NCBI GenBank assembly: GCA_016217625.1
Contig: JACRHK010000082.1
Coordinates: 1-5,005, forward strand
Reading direction: 5' to 3'
DNA from: Nitrospirota bacterium
GTDB taxonomy: Bacteria; Nitrospirota; RBG-16-64-22; JACRHK01
Length of the DNA: 5,005 bases
Position 1 is the stretch's first letter, and every line of letters starts with the position of its first letter. Shown here in pieces: positions 1-4,389 of this stretch. The notes under the pieces are model-generated. The model made no database searches. It was not told the origin of the DNA and saw only the letters and a program-made list of their open reading frames with translations. Position numbers and translations under genes: made by a program.

Positions 1-79
1 GAGCGTTCCGCTCAAGGACGCGGAGCACGCCGGTTCCCACCGTGCCAAAGCCGATGATGCCGATCTGGATGATGTCCAT
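1..79 (-). CDS. hom: Homoserine dehydrogenase, N-terminal fragment (cut by window edge)
   Basis: Only the first 26 codons are in view, reading from an ATG at 79-77. The peptide begins MDIIQIGIIGFGTVGTGV and continues LRVLERNA. Residues 10-17 (GFGTVGTG) form the glycine-rich nucleotide-binding loop of a Rossmann fold. This exact spacing right at the N-terminus, followed by a V-L-R-x-L helix, is typical of homoserine dehydrogenase, which reduces aspartate semialdehyde to homoserine with NAD(P)H in threonine/methionine synthesis. It lies downstream of alaC on the same strand, an arrangement that fits an amino-acid gene cluster. No Shine-Dalgarno sequence is visible before the ATG. An in-frame GTG three codons upstream is possible but is no better supported. 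The catalytic domain is outside the window, so another short-N-terminus NAD(P) dehydrogenase cannot be excluded. Confidence 0.82.
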   Translation of the reverse strand, partial: MDIIQIGIIGFGTVGTGVLRVLERNA

Positions 80-112
80 AGGAGTCACGGGCTTCGCGCT
101 ACGAGCCCCGGC

Positions 113-177
113 AAGGTTAAGGCTGAGGTTGAGGCTGAGGTTTATCTGAACCTTAGCCTTAACTTTAACCTCAACCT
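113..177. repeat. Hexamer inverted-repeat array between alaC and hom
   Basis: On the plus strand the left arm reads in exact 6-nt steps: GGTTAA, GGCTGA, GGTTGA, GGCTGA, GGTTTA (115-144). After a short centre (145-150) the right arm reads CCTTAG, CCTTAA, CTTTAA, CCTCAA, CCT (151-177). Aligning 114-143 with the reverse complement of 148-177 gives 30 positions with 7 differences, all of them transitions. In a plus-strand RNA five would be G-U wobbles and two A-C mismatches. No T-run follows on the minus strand, so this is not a canonical terminator. It fills the core of the 149-nt alaC-hom spacer. Its function is unknown. Confidence 0.85.
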
Positions 178-228
178 AGCGCTTGCGCGCGGATCGCGGA
201 GCACGAAGCGCGGGGCGCAGGGTCTCTC

Positions 229-1416
229 TTATCCCAACACTCTTTTGATCCCTTTGACCGCCTGGCGGATCCGGTGCTCGTTCTCCACCAATGCGAAGCG
301 GATGTAATCGTCCCCGTACTCGCCAAAACCGATCCCGGGGCTGACGGCGACTTTCCCTTCCTTGAGCAGGAGCTTGGTGAACTCCAATGACCGCTGCTCC
401 GGGAAGCGGGCCTTGAACGCCTCCGGGATCTCCGCCCACACGAACATCGTGGCCTTGGGCTTGGAGATCTGCCACCCGACTCGATCCAGGCCCTCTACAA
501 GGACGTCGCGCCGCGAACGGTAGGTCTCCGCGATCTCCCGGACGCACTCCTGCGGCCCGTTCAAGGCGATGATGGCGGCAATCTGGATCGGCTGGAAGAC
601 GCCGTAATCCAGGTAGCTCTTGATCCGGGTGAGCGCCGCCACCACCTGGGGGTTCCCCACGCAGAACCCGACCCGCCACCCCGGCATGCTGTAGCTCTTG
701 GAGAGGGAGAAGAACTCCACCCCCACCTCCTTGGCCCCCGGCGCCTGAAGGAAGCTGGGCGCCCGGTAGCCGTCGAAGCAGAGGTCGGCATACGCGAAGT
801 CATGGACCACCCAGACGCGATGCTCCCGCGCGAATGCGACGACTTGCTCGAAGAAGCTCAGATCCGCCACGGCCGTCGTGGGATTGTGGGGGAAGCTGAG
901 GATCACCATCTTCGGCCTGGGAAGTGTCTGTTTATAAGCGTCCAGCAGGTCGGCGAAGAAATCGCTGTCCTGCCTGAGCGGGACGCTCCGCACCTCGGCC
1001 CCCGCGATAATCATGCTGTAAGGGTGGATGGGGTACGTGGGTGACGGTGTCAGGACCACGTCTCCCGGGCCCACGAGGGCCAGGGCCAGATGGGAGATCC
1101 CCTCCTTGGCCCCAATCGTCACCACGGCCTCCGTCTCGGGATCGAGATCGACGTTGTAGTTGCGCTGGTACCAGTCGGTGATGGCCGCCCGGAGCTTCGT
1201 GATCCCTCGCGAAGCCGAGTAGCGGTGGTTGCGCGGGTTACCGGCCGCCTCGATCAGCTTATCGACGATGTGCGGGGGCGTGGGGAGGTCCGGGTTTCCC
1301 ATCCCCAGATCGACGATATCCTCCCCCCGACGGCGCGCCTCAAGCTTCATGGCGTTCACCACGTTGAACACGTACGGAGGGAAGCGCTGCATCCGGGGAA
1401 ATTGTTCTGGAACCAT
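229..1416 (-). CDS. alaC: Glutamate-pyruvate aminotransferase (AlaC-type class I/II PLP enzyme)
   Basis: The product is a 395-residue fold-type I PLP aminotransferase, expected to move the amino group from glutamate to pyruvate to make alanine in the cytoplasm. Visible landmarks are the N-terminal [14 protein letters not shown] (11-24), the substrate-lid MGNPD (39-43), YSASRG (66-71), NPT (178-180), HDFAYAD (205-211) with D206 facing the PLP ring nitrogen, SLSKSY (237-242) with K240 as Schiff-base lysine, and R373 in YIRFAL for the alpha-carboxylate. Residue patterns and length match the AlaC/YfdZ group; the related LL-diaminopimelate aminotransferase (DapL) is the main alternative. The start is ATG 1416, with AGGAG nine bases upstream. 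A GTG at 1419, in frame and six bases from the same AGGAG, is an equal option. A longer open frame to 1608 exists, but it crosses the promoter and the terminator repeat and translates them, so I reject it. hom follows on the same strand. Confidence 0.92.
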   Translation of the reverse strand: MVPEQFPRMQRFPPYVFNVVNAMKLEARRRGEDIVDLGMGNPDLPTPPHIVDKLIEAAGNPRNHRYSASRGITKLRAAITDWYQRNYNVDLDPETEAVVTIGAKEGISHLALALVGPGDVVLTPSPTYPIHPYSMIIAGAEVRSVPLRQDSDFFADLLDAYKQTLPRPKMVILSFPHNPTTAVADLSFFEQVVAFAREHRVWVVHDFAYADLCFDGYRAPSFLQAPGAKEVGVEFFSLSKSYSMPGWRVGFCVGNPQVVAALTRIKSYLDYGVFQPIQIAAIIALNGPQECVREIAETYRSRRDVLVEGLDRVGWQISKPKATMFVWAEIPEAFKARFPEQRSLEFTKLLLKEGKVAVSPGIGFGEYGDDYIRFALVENEHRIRQAVKGIKRVLG

Positions 1417-1422
1417 CACGAT

Positions 1423-1450
1423 TGACTCCTGACTTCTGACTCCTGACTTC
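1423..1450. repeat. Heptamer array TGACTYC in the alaC leader
   Basis: Four exact 7-nt steps on the plus strand: TGACTCC, TGACTTC, TGACTCC, TGACTTC, alternating C and T at one position. It lies between the alaC promoter and start codon, so it is transcribed as AGTCAGG/AAGTCAG units. The unit nearest the gene supplies the AGGAG Shine-Dalgarno sequence at 1430-1426. There is no opposite-orientation arm here, unlike most other arrays in the window. Confidence 0.9.
1426..1430 (-). promoter_or_regulatory. alaC ribosome binding site, inside a heptamer repeat
   Basis: The minus strand reads AGGAG here, nine bases before ATG 1416 and six before GTG 1419. It is the only good Shine-Dalgarno sequence near the conserved protein start, and it decides against the longer open frame. 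It belongs to the first TGACTCC repeat unit. Confidence 0.75.
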
Positions 1451-1479
1451 GCCTTAACGCTGTATCCTTTTGAAAAATC

Positions 1480-1508
1480 ATCATAAATCAGACGCGGGGT
1501 TTTGTCAA
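1480..1508 (-). promoter_or_regulatory. Sigma-70 promoter for alaC-hom
   Basis: On the minus strand TTGACA (1508-1503) is followed by a 17-bp spacer and TATGAT (1485-1480). The -35 is full consensus, the -10 is five of six, and the spacing is optimal. Transcription should start near 1473, giving a leader of about 57 nt that includes the heptamer array. The promoter lies just downstream of the predicted terminator of the ruv/SPOR unit, so alaC-hom is an independent transcription unit. Confidence 0.85.
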
Positions 1509-1538
1509 CGTTTTTCGGCCGATTTGGGAGATCTGCGG

Positions 1539-1609
1539 AAAAACCCGTGACCGTGACGGTGACCCGTGACGGAAAGATCTTCCGGTCACGGTCACGGGCC
1601 ACGGTCACG
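1539..1609 (-). terminator. Intrinsic terminator built from the CGTGAC repeat
   Basis: On the minus strand the arm 1609-1582 (CGTGACCGTGG... ending GACCGG) pairs with 1572-1544 (CCGTCACGGGTCACC... ending CACGGG) around a small GGAA/TTCC-closed centre at 1571-1583. The arms match with small offsets, giving a stem of roughly 25 bp. The stem is followed at once by TTTTT (1543-1539). GC-rich stem plus U-run directly after the stop of the SPOR gene and before the alaC promoter is the expected layout of a Rho-independent terminator. Confidence 0.75.
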
Positions 1610-1648
1610 TGTTCTCATTCCGGTCACGGTCACGGGCCACGGTCACGT
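1544..1648. repeat. CGTGAC hexamer array with inverted arms and a 31-bp direct duplication
   Basis: The left arm holds CGTGAC, CGTGAC, GGTGAC and CGTGAC units (1546-1570, one extra C at 1564). The opposite arm is GGTCACGGTCACGGGCCACG-like (1584-1609). That arm, with its TTCC flank, is then repeated exactly: 1580-1610 and 1618-1648 are identical over 31 bp with a 38-bp offset. The array ends two bases from the SPOR stop codon (1653-1651). Confidence 0.9.
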
Positions 1649-1650
1649 TT

Positions 1651-2430
1651 CTACTCCGTGACGACGATGGCGGGGCGCTTTTCCTGATCCTGCAGCTTCG
1701 TCACCAGTTGGTCCGCCTCGGAGCGGTCGGCAAACTTCCCCACCCGCACCCGGAACCAGGTCCCCTTCCCCGGAAGCTCCGCCACGTCCAGCCGGGCGCT
1801 GTACCCTTTGTCCTTTAAGCTCAGAAGGAGTTGCTCCGCGTCCCGGCGCTCCTTAAAGGCGCCCACCTGGACCGAGAAGCGCTTCCCCGCCGGCTCCTTC
1901 GCGGGCTGCTCCTTTTTGGCGACCTTGGTTTTCGTTTTCTCCGTCTCTTTCTTGGCAGTCCCAGCGGGCTGTTTCTTGGCTTCTTTGGCGGCCTTCGACT
2001 CCTTGGGCGTCTCCTTGGGTTGCAGCGCCACATGCGGCGCCTGCTCTTTGCCGGTCAACGTTTGATAGAAGGTAAACTCCTCTTGAGACGGCTTCGTTTC
2101 TTTGGCCGCTTGGTCGCCGCTTGAGGGAGAGGATCCTTTGGCCCCTGCCTTGCCGGCAGGCAGGGTCTCCTGACCCCGCTCAGAGCGGGGCTCCGCGCGG
2201 GGTTCGGTCGGAAGCGGAGGGAGCAGACCCGGCCCCACCCCGACGTGCGTCGGGGCGGCCTGCGGGGAAGGAGGCGACGGGCTCACAGATGCCGGCTGGG
2301 CCGCTTCCTGGAAATAGAGACGTCCGGCCAGCACCCCCAGGGAAAAGGCCACCAGGACCATCAACACGCCGCTCGCTACGAGGAGTCCCACCTGCCGACT
2401 ATCGAGTCGGATTTCCTGTCTGCCCCGCAT
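1651..2430 (-). CDS. SPOR-domain single-pass membrane protein (FtsN/DedD-like)
   Basis: The 259-residue product has a short basic cytoplasmic N-terminus (1-13), one transmembrane helix at about 14-36 (LLVASGVLMVLVAFSLGVLA), a long Pro/Ala/Ser-rich then Lys/Glu-rich linker (about 42-183), and a SPOR domain at about 184-257 (RFSVQVGAFKERRDAEQLL, later WFRVRVGKFADRSEAD). SPOR domains bind denuded septal peptidoglycan glycan strands, so a periplasmic cell-division or envelope role is likely. A short conserved-looking motif, EEFTFYQTLTGKE (117-129), lies in the linker and resembles segments of other one-TM SPOR proteins. The start is ATG 2430, with AGGAGG six bases upstream. The frame stays open to 2586, but that extension translates an AATGCGG repeat. 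It is probably last in the ruv unit, 190 nt after ruvB. Three GC palindromes lie in its linker. I do not assign an FtsN or DedD symbol. Confidence 0.88.
   Translation of the reverse strand: MRGRQEIRLDSRQVGLLVASGVLMVLVAFSLGVLAGRLYFQEAAQPASVSPSPPSPQAAPTHVGVGPGLLPPLPTEPRAEPRSERGQETLPAGKAGAKGSSPSSGDQAAKETKPSQEEFTFYQTLTGKEQAPHVALQPKETPKESKAAKEAKKQPAGTAKKETEKTKTKVAKKEQPAKEPAGKRFSVQVGAFKERRDAEQLLLSLKDKGYSARLDVAELPGKGTWFRVRVGKFADRSEADQLVTKLQDQEKRPAIVVTE
2143..2165. repeat. Intragenic GC palindrome 1 (SPOR linker)
   Basis: CCCTGCC (2143-2149) and GGCAGGG (2159-2165) are perfect inverted arms, and the nine-base centre contains the self-complementary TGCCGGCA (2151-2158). On the coding strand it encodes about residues 89-96 (TLPAGKAG) of the disordered linker. 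Confidence 0.8.
2174..2190. repeat. Intragenic GC palindrome 2 (SPOR linker)
   Basis: CCCCGCTC and GAGCGGGG are perfect 8-bp arms around a single A (2182). The element encodes residues 81-86 (PRSERG) of the linker. Confidence 0.8.
2238..2255. repeat. Intragenic GC palindrome 3 (SPOR linker)
   Basis: CCCCGACG and CGTCGGGG are perfect 8-bp arms around TG (2246-2247). The element encodes about residues 59-65 (APTHVGV) of the linker. Confidence 0.8.
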
Positions 2431-2436
2431 CGTCTC

Positions 2437-2442
2437 CCTCCT
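2437..2442 (-). promoter_or_regulatory. Ribosome binding site that fixes the SPOR gene start
   Basis: The minus strand reads AGGAGG, then six bases, then ATG 2430. It is a full-consensus Shine-Dalgarno sequence at ideal spacing. It excludes the upstream in-frame starts, including the ATG that begins MEINLIRNRRE, whose purine-rich site abuts the codon, and the repeat-encoded ATG at 2586. Confidence 0.85.
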
Positions 2443-2509
2443 GTTCCTGATGAGGTTTATTTCCATCTCCCCAACAGCCAAAGCAGCAGCGTGAGACCCG
2501 CCGCTCTCC

Positions 2510-2594
2510 AATGCGGAATGGGGAATGCGGAATGCTGATTTTATTTCGCGCTCCGCATTCTGCATGCCGCATTCTGCATTCCGCATTCTGCATT
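2510..2594. repeat. Heptamer inverted array GCATTCY between ruvB and the SPOR gene
   Basis: The left arm on the plus strand has four exact 7-nt steps: AATGCGG, AATGGGG, AATGCGG, AATGCTG (2510-2537). After a 17-nt AT-rich centre the right arm has GCATTCT, GCATGCC, GCATTCT, GCATTCC, GCATTCT, GCATT (2555-2594). The arms are complementary with few mismatches, so the spacer transcript can fold into a long hairpin. No T-run follows on the minus strand, which argues against an intrinsic terminator. In the SPOR frame it would translate as RNAECGMQNAE, a false N-terminus. Confidence 0.9.
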
Positions 2595-2600
2595 AAGTCC

Positions 2601-2631
2601 CCCTCACGCCTCACGGCTCCTCACCCCTGAC
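2601..2631. repeat. Heptamer array CCTCAC-type across the ruvB stop codon
   Basis: The plus strand reads CCCTCAC, GCCTCAC, then a 3-nt break, then TCCTCAC, CCCTGAC. The units are 7 nt but the set is short and degenerate. It covers the ruvB TGA (2623-2621) and encodes the last RuvB residues. It lies six bases from the larger GCATTCY array. Confidence 0.55.
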
Positions 2632-3673
2632 TCTCCTGCCCCCCAAACAGCCCTTCCTGCCCGGGCTTCTTCAGGCCGAAATACGCATAGGCCTGGCGGG
2701 TCGCCAGCCGTCCCCGGGGCGACCGGTCCAGAAACCCCTCCTGCAGGAGGAACGGCTCATACACCTCCTCCAGCGTGTCGCGCTCTTCGCTCACCGCCGC
2801 GGCAAGCGCGTCGATCCCCGCGGGCCCGCCATCGAACTTCTCGATGAGCGTCCGGAGGTACTTCCTGTCCATGGCGTCGAACCCCCGCTCATCCACCTCC
2901 AGCAGCTCCAGCCCCGCCCGGGAAACCTCCCACGTGATGACGCCGTCGGCCTTCACCTGCGCATAATCCCGTACGCGGCGGAGCAGCCGGTTGGCCACAC
3001 GCGGCGTGCCCCGGGAGCGGCGGGCAATCTCCTCGGCGCCCTCTGGCTCCAGGGCGACCCCCAGAATCCGGGCCGAGCGATCCAGAATCCGGCGGAGATC
3101 CTCCACCCTGTAATACTCCAGACGGCAGAAAACCCCGAAACGGTCGCGGAGCGGAGAGGTCAGCAACCCAGTCCGAGTCGTCGCCCCCACGAGCGTGAAA
3201 CGGGGCAGGTCGATCTTCAACGTCCGCGCGCTTGGCCCCTGGCCGATGAGGAGGTCGAGCTGGTAGTCCTCCATGGCCGGATAGAGGATCTCCTCCACCA
3301 CCCGACCGAGCCGGTGGATCTCATCGATAAAGAGGATGTCCCGGGCTTTGAGATTCGTCAGGATCGCCGCGAGGTCGCCAGGGCGTTCGATCACCGGCCC
3401 CGACGTCGCCCGGATGTCCACCTGAAGAGCGCGGGCCAACAGATAGGCCAGCGTGGTCTTGCCCAGACCGGGGGGGCCGCAGAGCAAGACGTGGTCGAGC
3501 GCCTCTTTGCGCTGGCGGGCCGCCTCCACGAAGATCCGGAGGTTCCCCTTGACCCCCTCCTGGCCGACGAACTCCTCAAACGTGGTGGGCCGGAGGCTCA
3601 GCTCGAAGCGGAGATCCTCCTCGCCCTCGATGGTTATCGGGGCCACAATCCGTTCCTTTTTCCGCTCAGCCAT
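2621..3673 (-). CDS. ruvB: Holliday junction branch-migration ATPase RuvB
   Basis: RuvB is the AAA+ motor that forms hexameric rings on DNA flanking RuvA-bound Holliday junctions and drives branch migration. The 350-residue product shows [13 protein letters not shown] (26-38), Walker A GPPGLGKT (66-73), Walker B ILFIDE (113-118), sensor 1 in LVGATTRTG (161-169), the arginine-finger segment SPLRDRFG (173-180), sensor 2 [14 protein letters not shown] (221-234), and a C-terminal winged-helix domain with [13 protein letters not shown] (279-291) and [10 protein letters not shown] (313-322). Length is normal. I chose ATG 3673 because homologues begin just before an ERIV-like stretch. Its GAGGAG touches the ATG, which is unusually close; GTG 3646, with AAGGA seven bases upstream, is an alternative (341 aa). 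The open frame to 3736 translates heptamer repeats and is rejected. The last few residues come from another repeat. It follows ruvA by 110 nt. Confidence 0.95.
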   Translation of the reverse strand: MAERKKERIVAPITIEGEEDLRFELSLRPTTFEEFVGQEGVKGNLRIFVEAARQRKEALDHVLLCGPPGLGKTTLAYLLARALQVDIRATSGPVIERPGDLAAILTNLKARDILFIDEIHRLGRVVEEILYPAMEDYQLDLLIGQGPSARTLKIDLPRFTLVGATTRTGLLTSPLRDRFGVFCRLEYYRVEDLRRILDRSARILGVALEPEGAEEIARRSRGTPRVANRLLRRVRDYAQVKADGVITWEVSRAGLELLEVDERGFDAMDRKYLRTLIEKFDGGPAGIDALAAAVSEERDTLEEVYEPFLLQEGFLDRSPRGRLATRQAYAYFGLKKPGQEGLFGGQESQG

Positions 3674-3688
3674 CTCCTCGTAAACCAA

Positions 3689-3716
3689 GCAACGAGTAAC
3701 GAGCGCTGAGCAACGA
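3689..3716. repeat. Heptamer arm GCAACGA just upstream of ruvB
   Basis: Four exact 7-nt steps on the plus strand: GCAACGA, GTAACGA, GCGCTGA, GCAACGA. It is the partner arm of the TCATTGC array across a short AAAAT centre; a 28-position alignment on the minus strand has only about three mismatches plus G-U pairs. Its edge is 15 nt from the ruvB start codon. Confidence 0.88.
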
Positions 3717-3725
3717 GCGAAAATC

Positions 3726-3774
3726 TCATTGCTCATTGCTCATTGCTCATTGCTCATTGCTCATTGCTCATTGC
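3726..3774. repeat. Seven perfect tandem copies of TCATTGC between ruvA and ruvB
   Basis: Exactly seven identical 7-bp units occupy 49 bp, starting nine bases after the last base of the ruvA stop codon in the direction of transcription. It is the only fully homogeneous array in the window. Together with the GCAACGA arm it can fold into a hairpin that fills nearly all of the ruvA-ruvB spacer. Homogeneity suggests recent expansion or ongoing slippage. Confidence 0.95.
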
Positions 3775-3783
3775 TTTCTTTCA

Positions 3784-4386
3784 CTATCCCCCGAGCGCCT
3801 TCAGCGCGCTCCGAATCAGGGTCTCCAGGGACGGGGCCCCCGCTCCCTCCGCCGCCACCTGTTTGATAGCCTCTTCCGCCTGCGACCGCTTGTACCCCAG
3901 GTTCACGAGGACCCTGAGGGCGTCCTCCCTCGCCTGATCCCCGCCAGGCGGGGCAGGCGCCTCCTCTTTCCACTCCCGGGCCAAGGCCGCGATTTTTTCA
4001 GGAAGCTCGACCAGCAACCGGTCGGCCGTCTTCTTCCCCACACCGGGAATGCGAGCCAGGAAGGCTCTATCCCCCCGCGCAATCGCCCGGATGAACTCCC
4101 GCGCGTCAACCCGGGAAAGGAGGTTGAGTCCCTGCTTGGGCCCGATGCCCGAGACGCCGATAAGGATCAAGAAGAGATGCTTCTCTTCCGGCGTGGCGAA
4201 GCCGTACAACTGCAGCGCGTCATCCCGCAGGTGGGTATGGATATGGAGCCGGACCTGTTGGCCTGTCTCCGGGAGCGCATAGAGCGTGGAGAGCGGGACC
4301 TGCACCTGATACCCCACCCCTCCGGTCTCGACAACCAGATGCGTGGGCGCCTTCACGGCCAGCGTCCCTGTCAGCAACCCGATCAT
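3784..4386 (-). CDS. ruvA: Holliday junction DNA-binding subunit RuvA
   Basis: RuvA tetramers clamp the four-way junction and load RuvB rings. The 200-residue product has the OB-fold domain I (MIGLLTGTLA to about 63), with the acidic-pin pair D55-D56 in HLRDDALQLYGF; domain II with two helix-hairpin-helix motifs, VSGIGPKQGL (78-87) and IPGVGKKTADRLL (113-125); a flexible linker (about 138-150); and the RuvB-binding domain III (about 150-200, EDALRVLVNLGYKRSQAEEAI). Length and domain order are standard. ATG 4386 lies three bases after the ruvC TGA. There is no strong Shine-Dalgarno sequence: the nearest is GGA ten to twelve bases upstream, inside a heptamer arm. This suggests translational coupling to ruvC. 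A GC palindrome encodes part of the domain II-III linker. Confidence 0.95.
   Translation of the reverse strand: MIGLLTGTLAVKAPTHLVVETGGVGYQVQVPLSTLYALPETGQQVRLHIHTHLRDDALQLYGFATPEEKHLFLILIGVSGIGPKQGLNLLSRVDAREFIRAIARGDRAFLARIPGVGKKTADRLLVELPEKIAALAREWKEEAPAPPGGDQAREDALRVLVNLGYKRSQAEEAIKQVAAEGAGAPSLETLIRSALKALGG
3939..3953. repeat. Intragenic GC palindrome 4 (RuvA linker)
   Basis: CCCCGCC and GGCGGGG are perfect 7-bp arms around one A (3946). The element encodes about residues 146-149 (PPGG) in the variable linker between RuvA domains II and III. It shares the CCCC...GGGG architecture of palindromes 2 and 3 in the SPOR gene. Confidence 0.75.
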
Positions 4387-4389
4387 GGG

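Noticed and set aside
80..228. Separate promoter for hom
   Set aside because: I found no convincing -35/-10 pair on the minus strand in the spacer; hom is most simply transcribed from the alaC promoter.
1417..1475. Riboswitch or attenuator in the alaC leader
   Set aside because: The predicted leader is about 57 nt and half of it is heptamer repeat; there is no leader peptide, T-box or known aptamer pattern.
1417..1608. N-terminal extension of AlaC to 459 residues
   Set aside because: It crosses a near-consensus promoter, the terminator and two repeat arrays. Homologues start near MVPEQ, which has an AGGAG site.
1544..1648. Insertion-sequence or MITE ends
   Set aside because: No transposase, no target-site duplication, and the internal structure is tandem hexamers; each boundary has a different sequence, unlike copies of one element.
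2431..2466. Alternative SPOR start giving MEINLIRNRRE
   Set aside because: Its purine-rich site is directly against the ATG, while the next ATG (2430) has a consensus site at ideal spacing.
2431..2586. N-terminal extension of the SPOR protein
   Set aside because: It translates the AATGCGG heptamers. The AGGAGG at 2442-2437 with six-base spacing fixes the start at 2430, ahead of the TM helix.
2737..2750. Perfect 14-bp palindrome CCTCCTGCAGGAGG in ruvB
   Set aside because: It encodes the conserved FLLQEGF segment of the winged-helix domain, so it is explained by protein constraint and codon choice; I do not group it with the linker palindromes.
3314..3709. Plus-strand open frame antisense to ruvB
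   Set aside because: It is opposite the Walker A region of a clear RuvB; the composition is that of a GC-rich antisense shadow.
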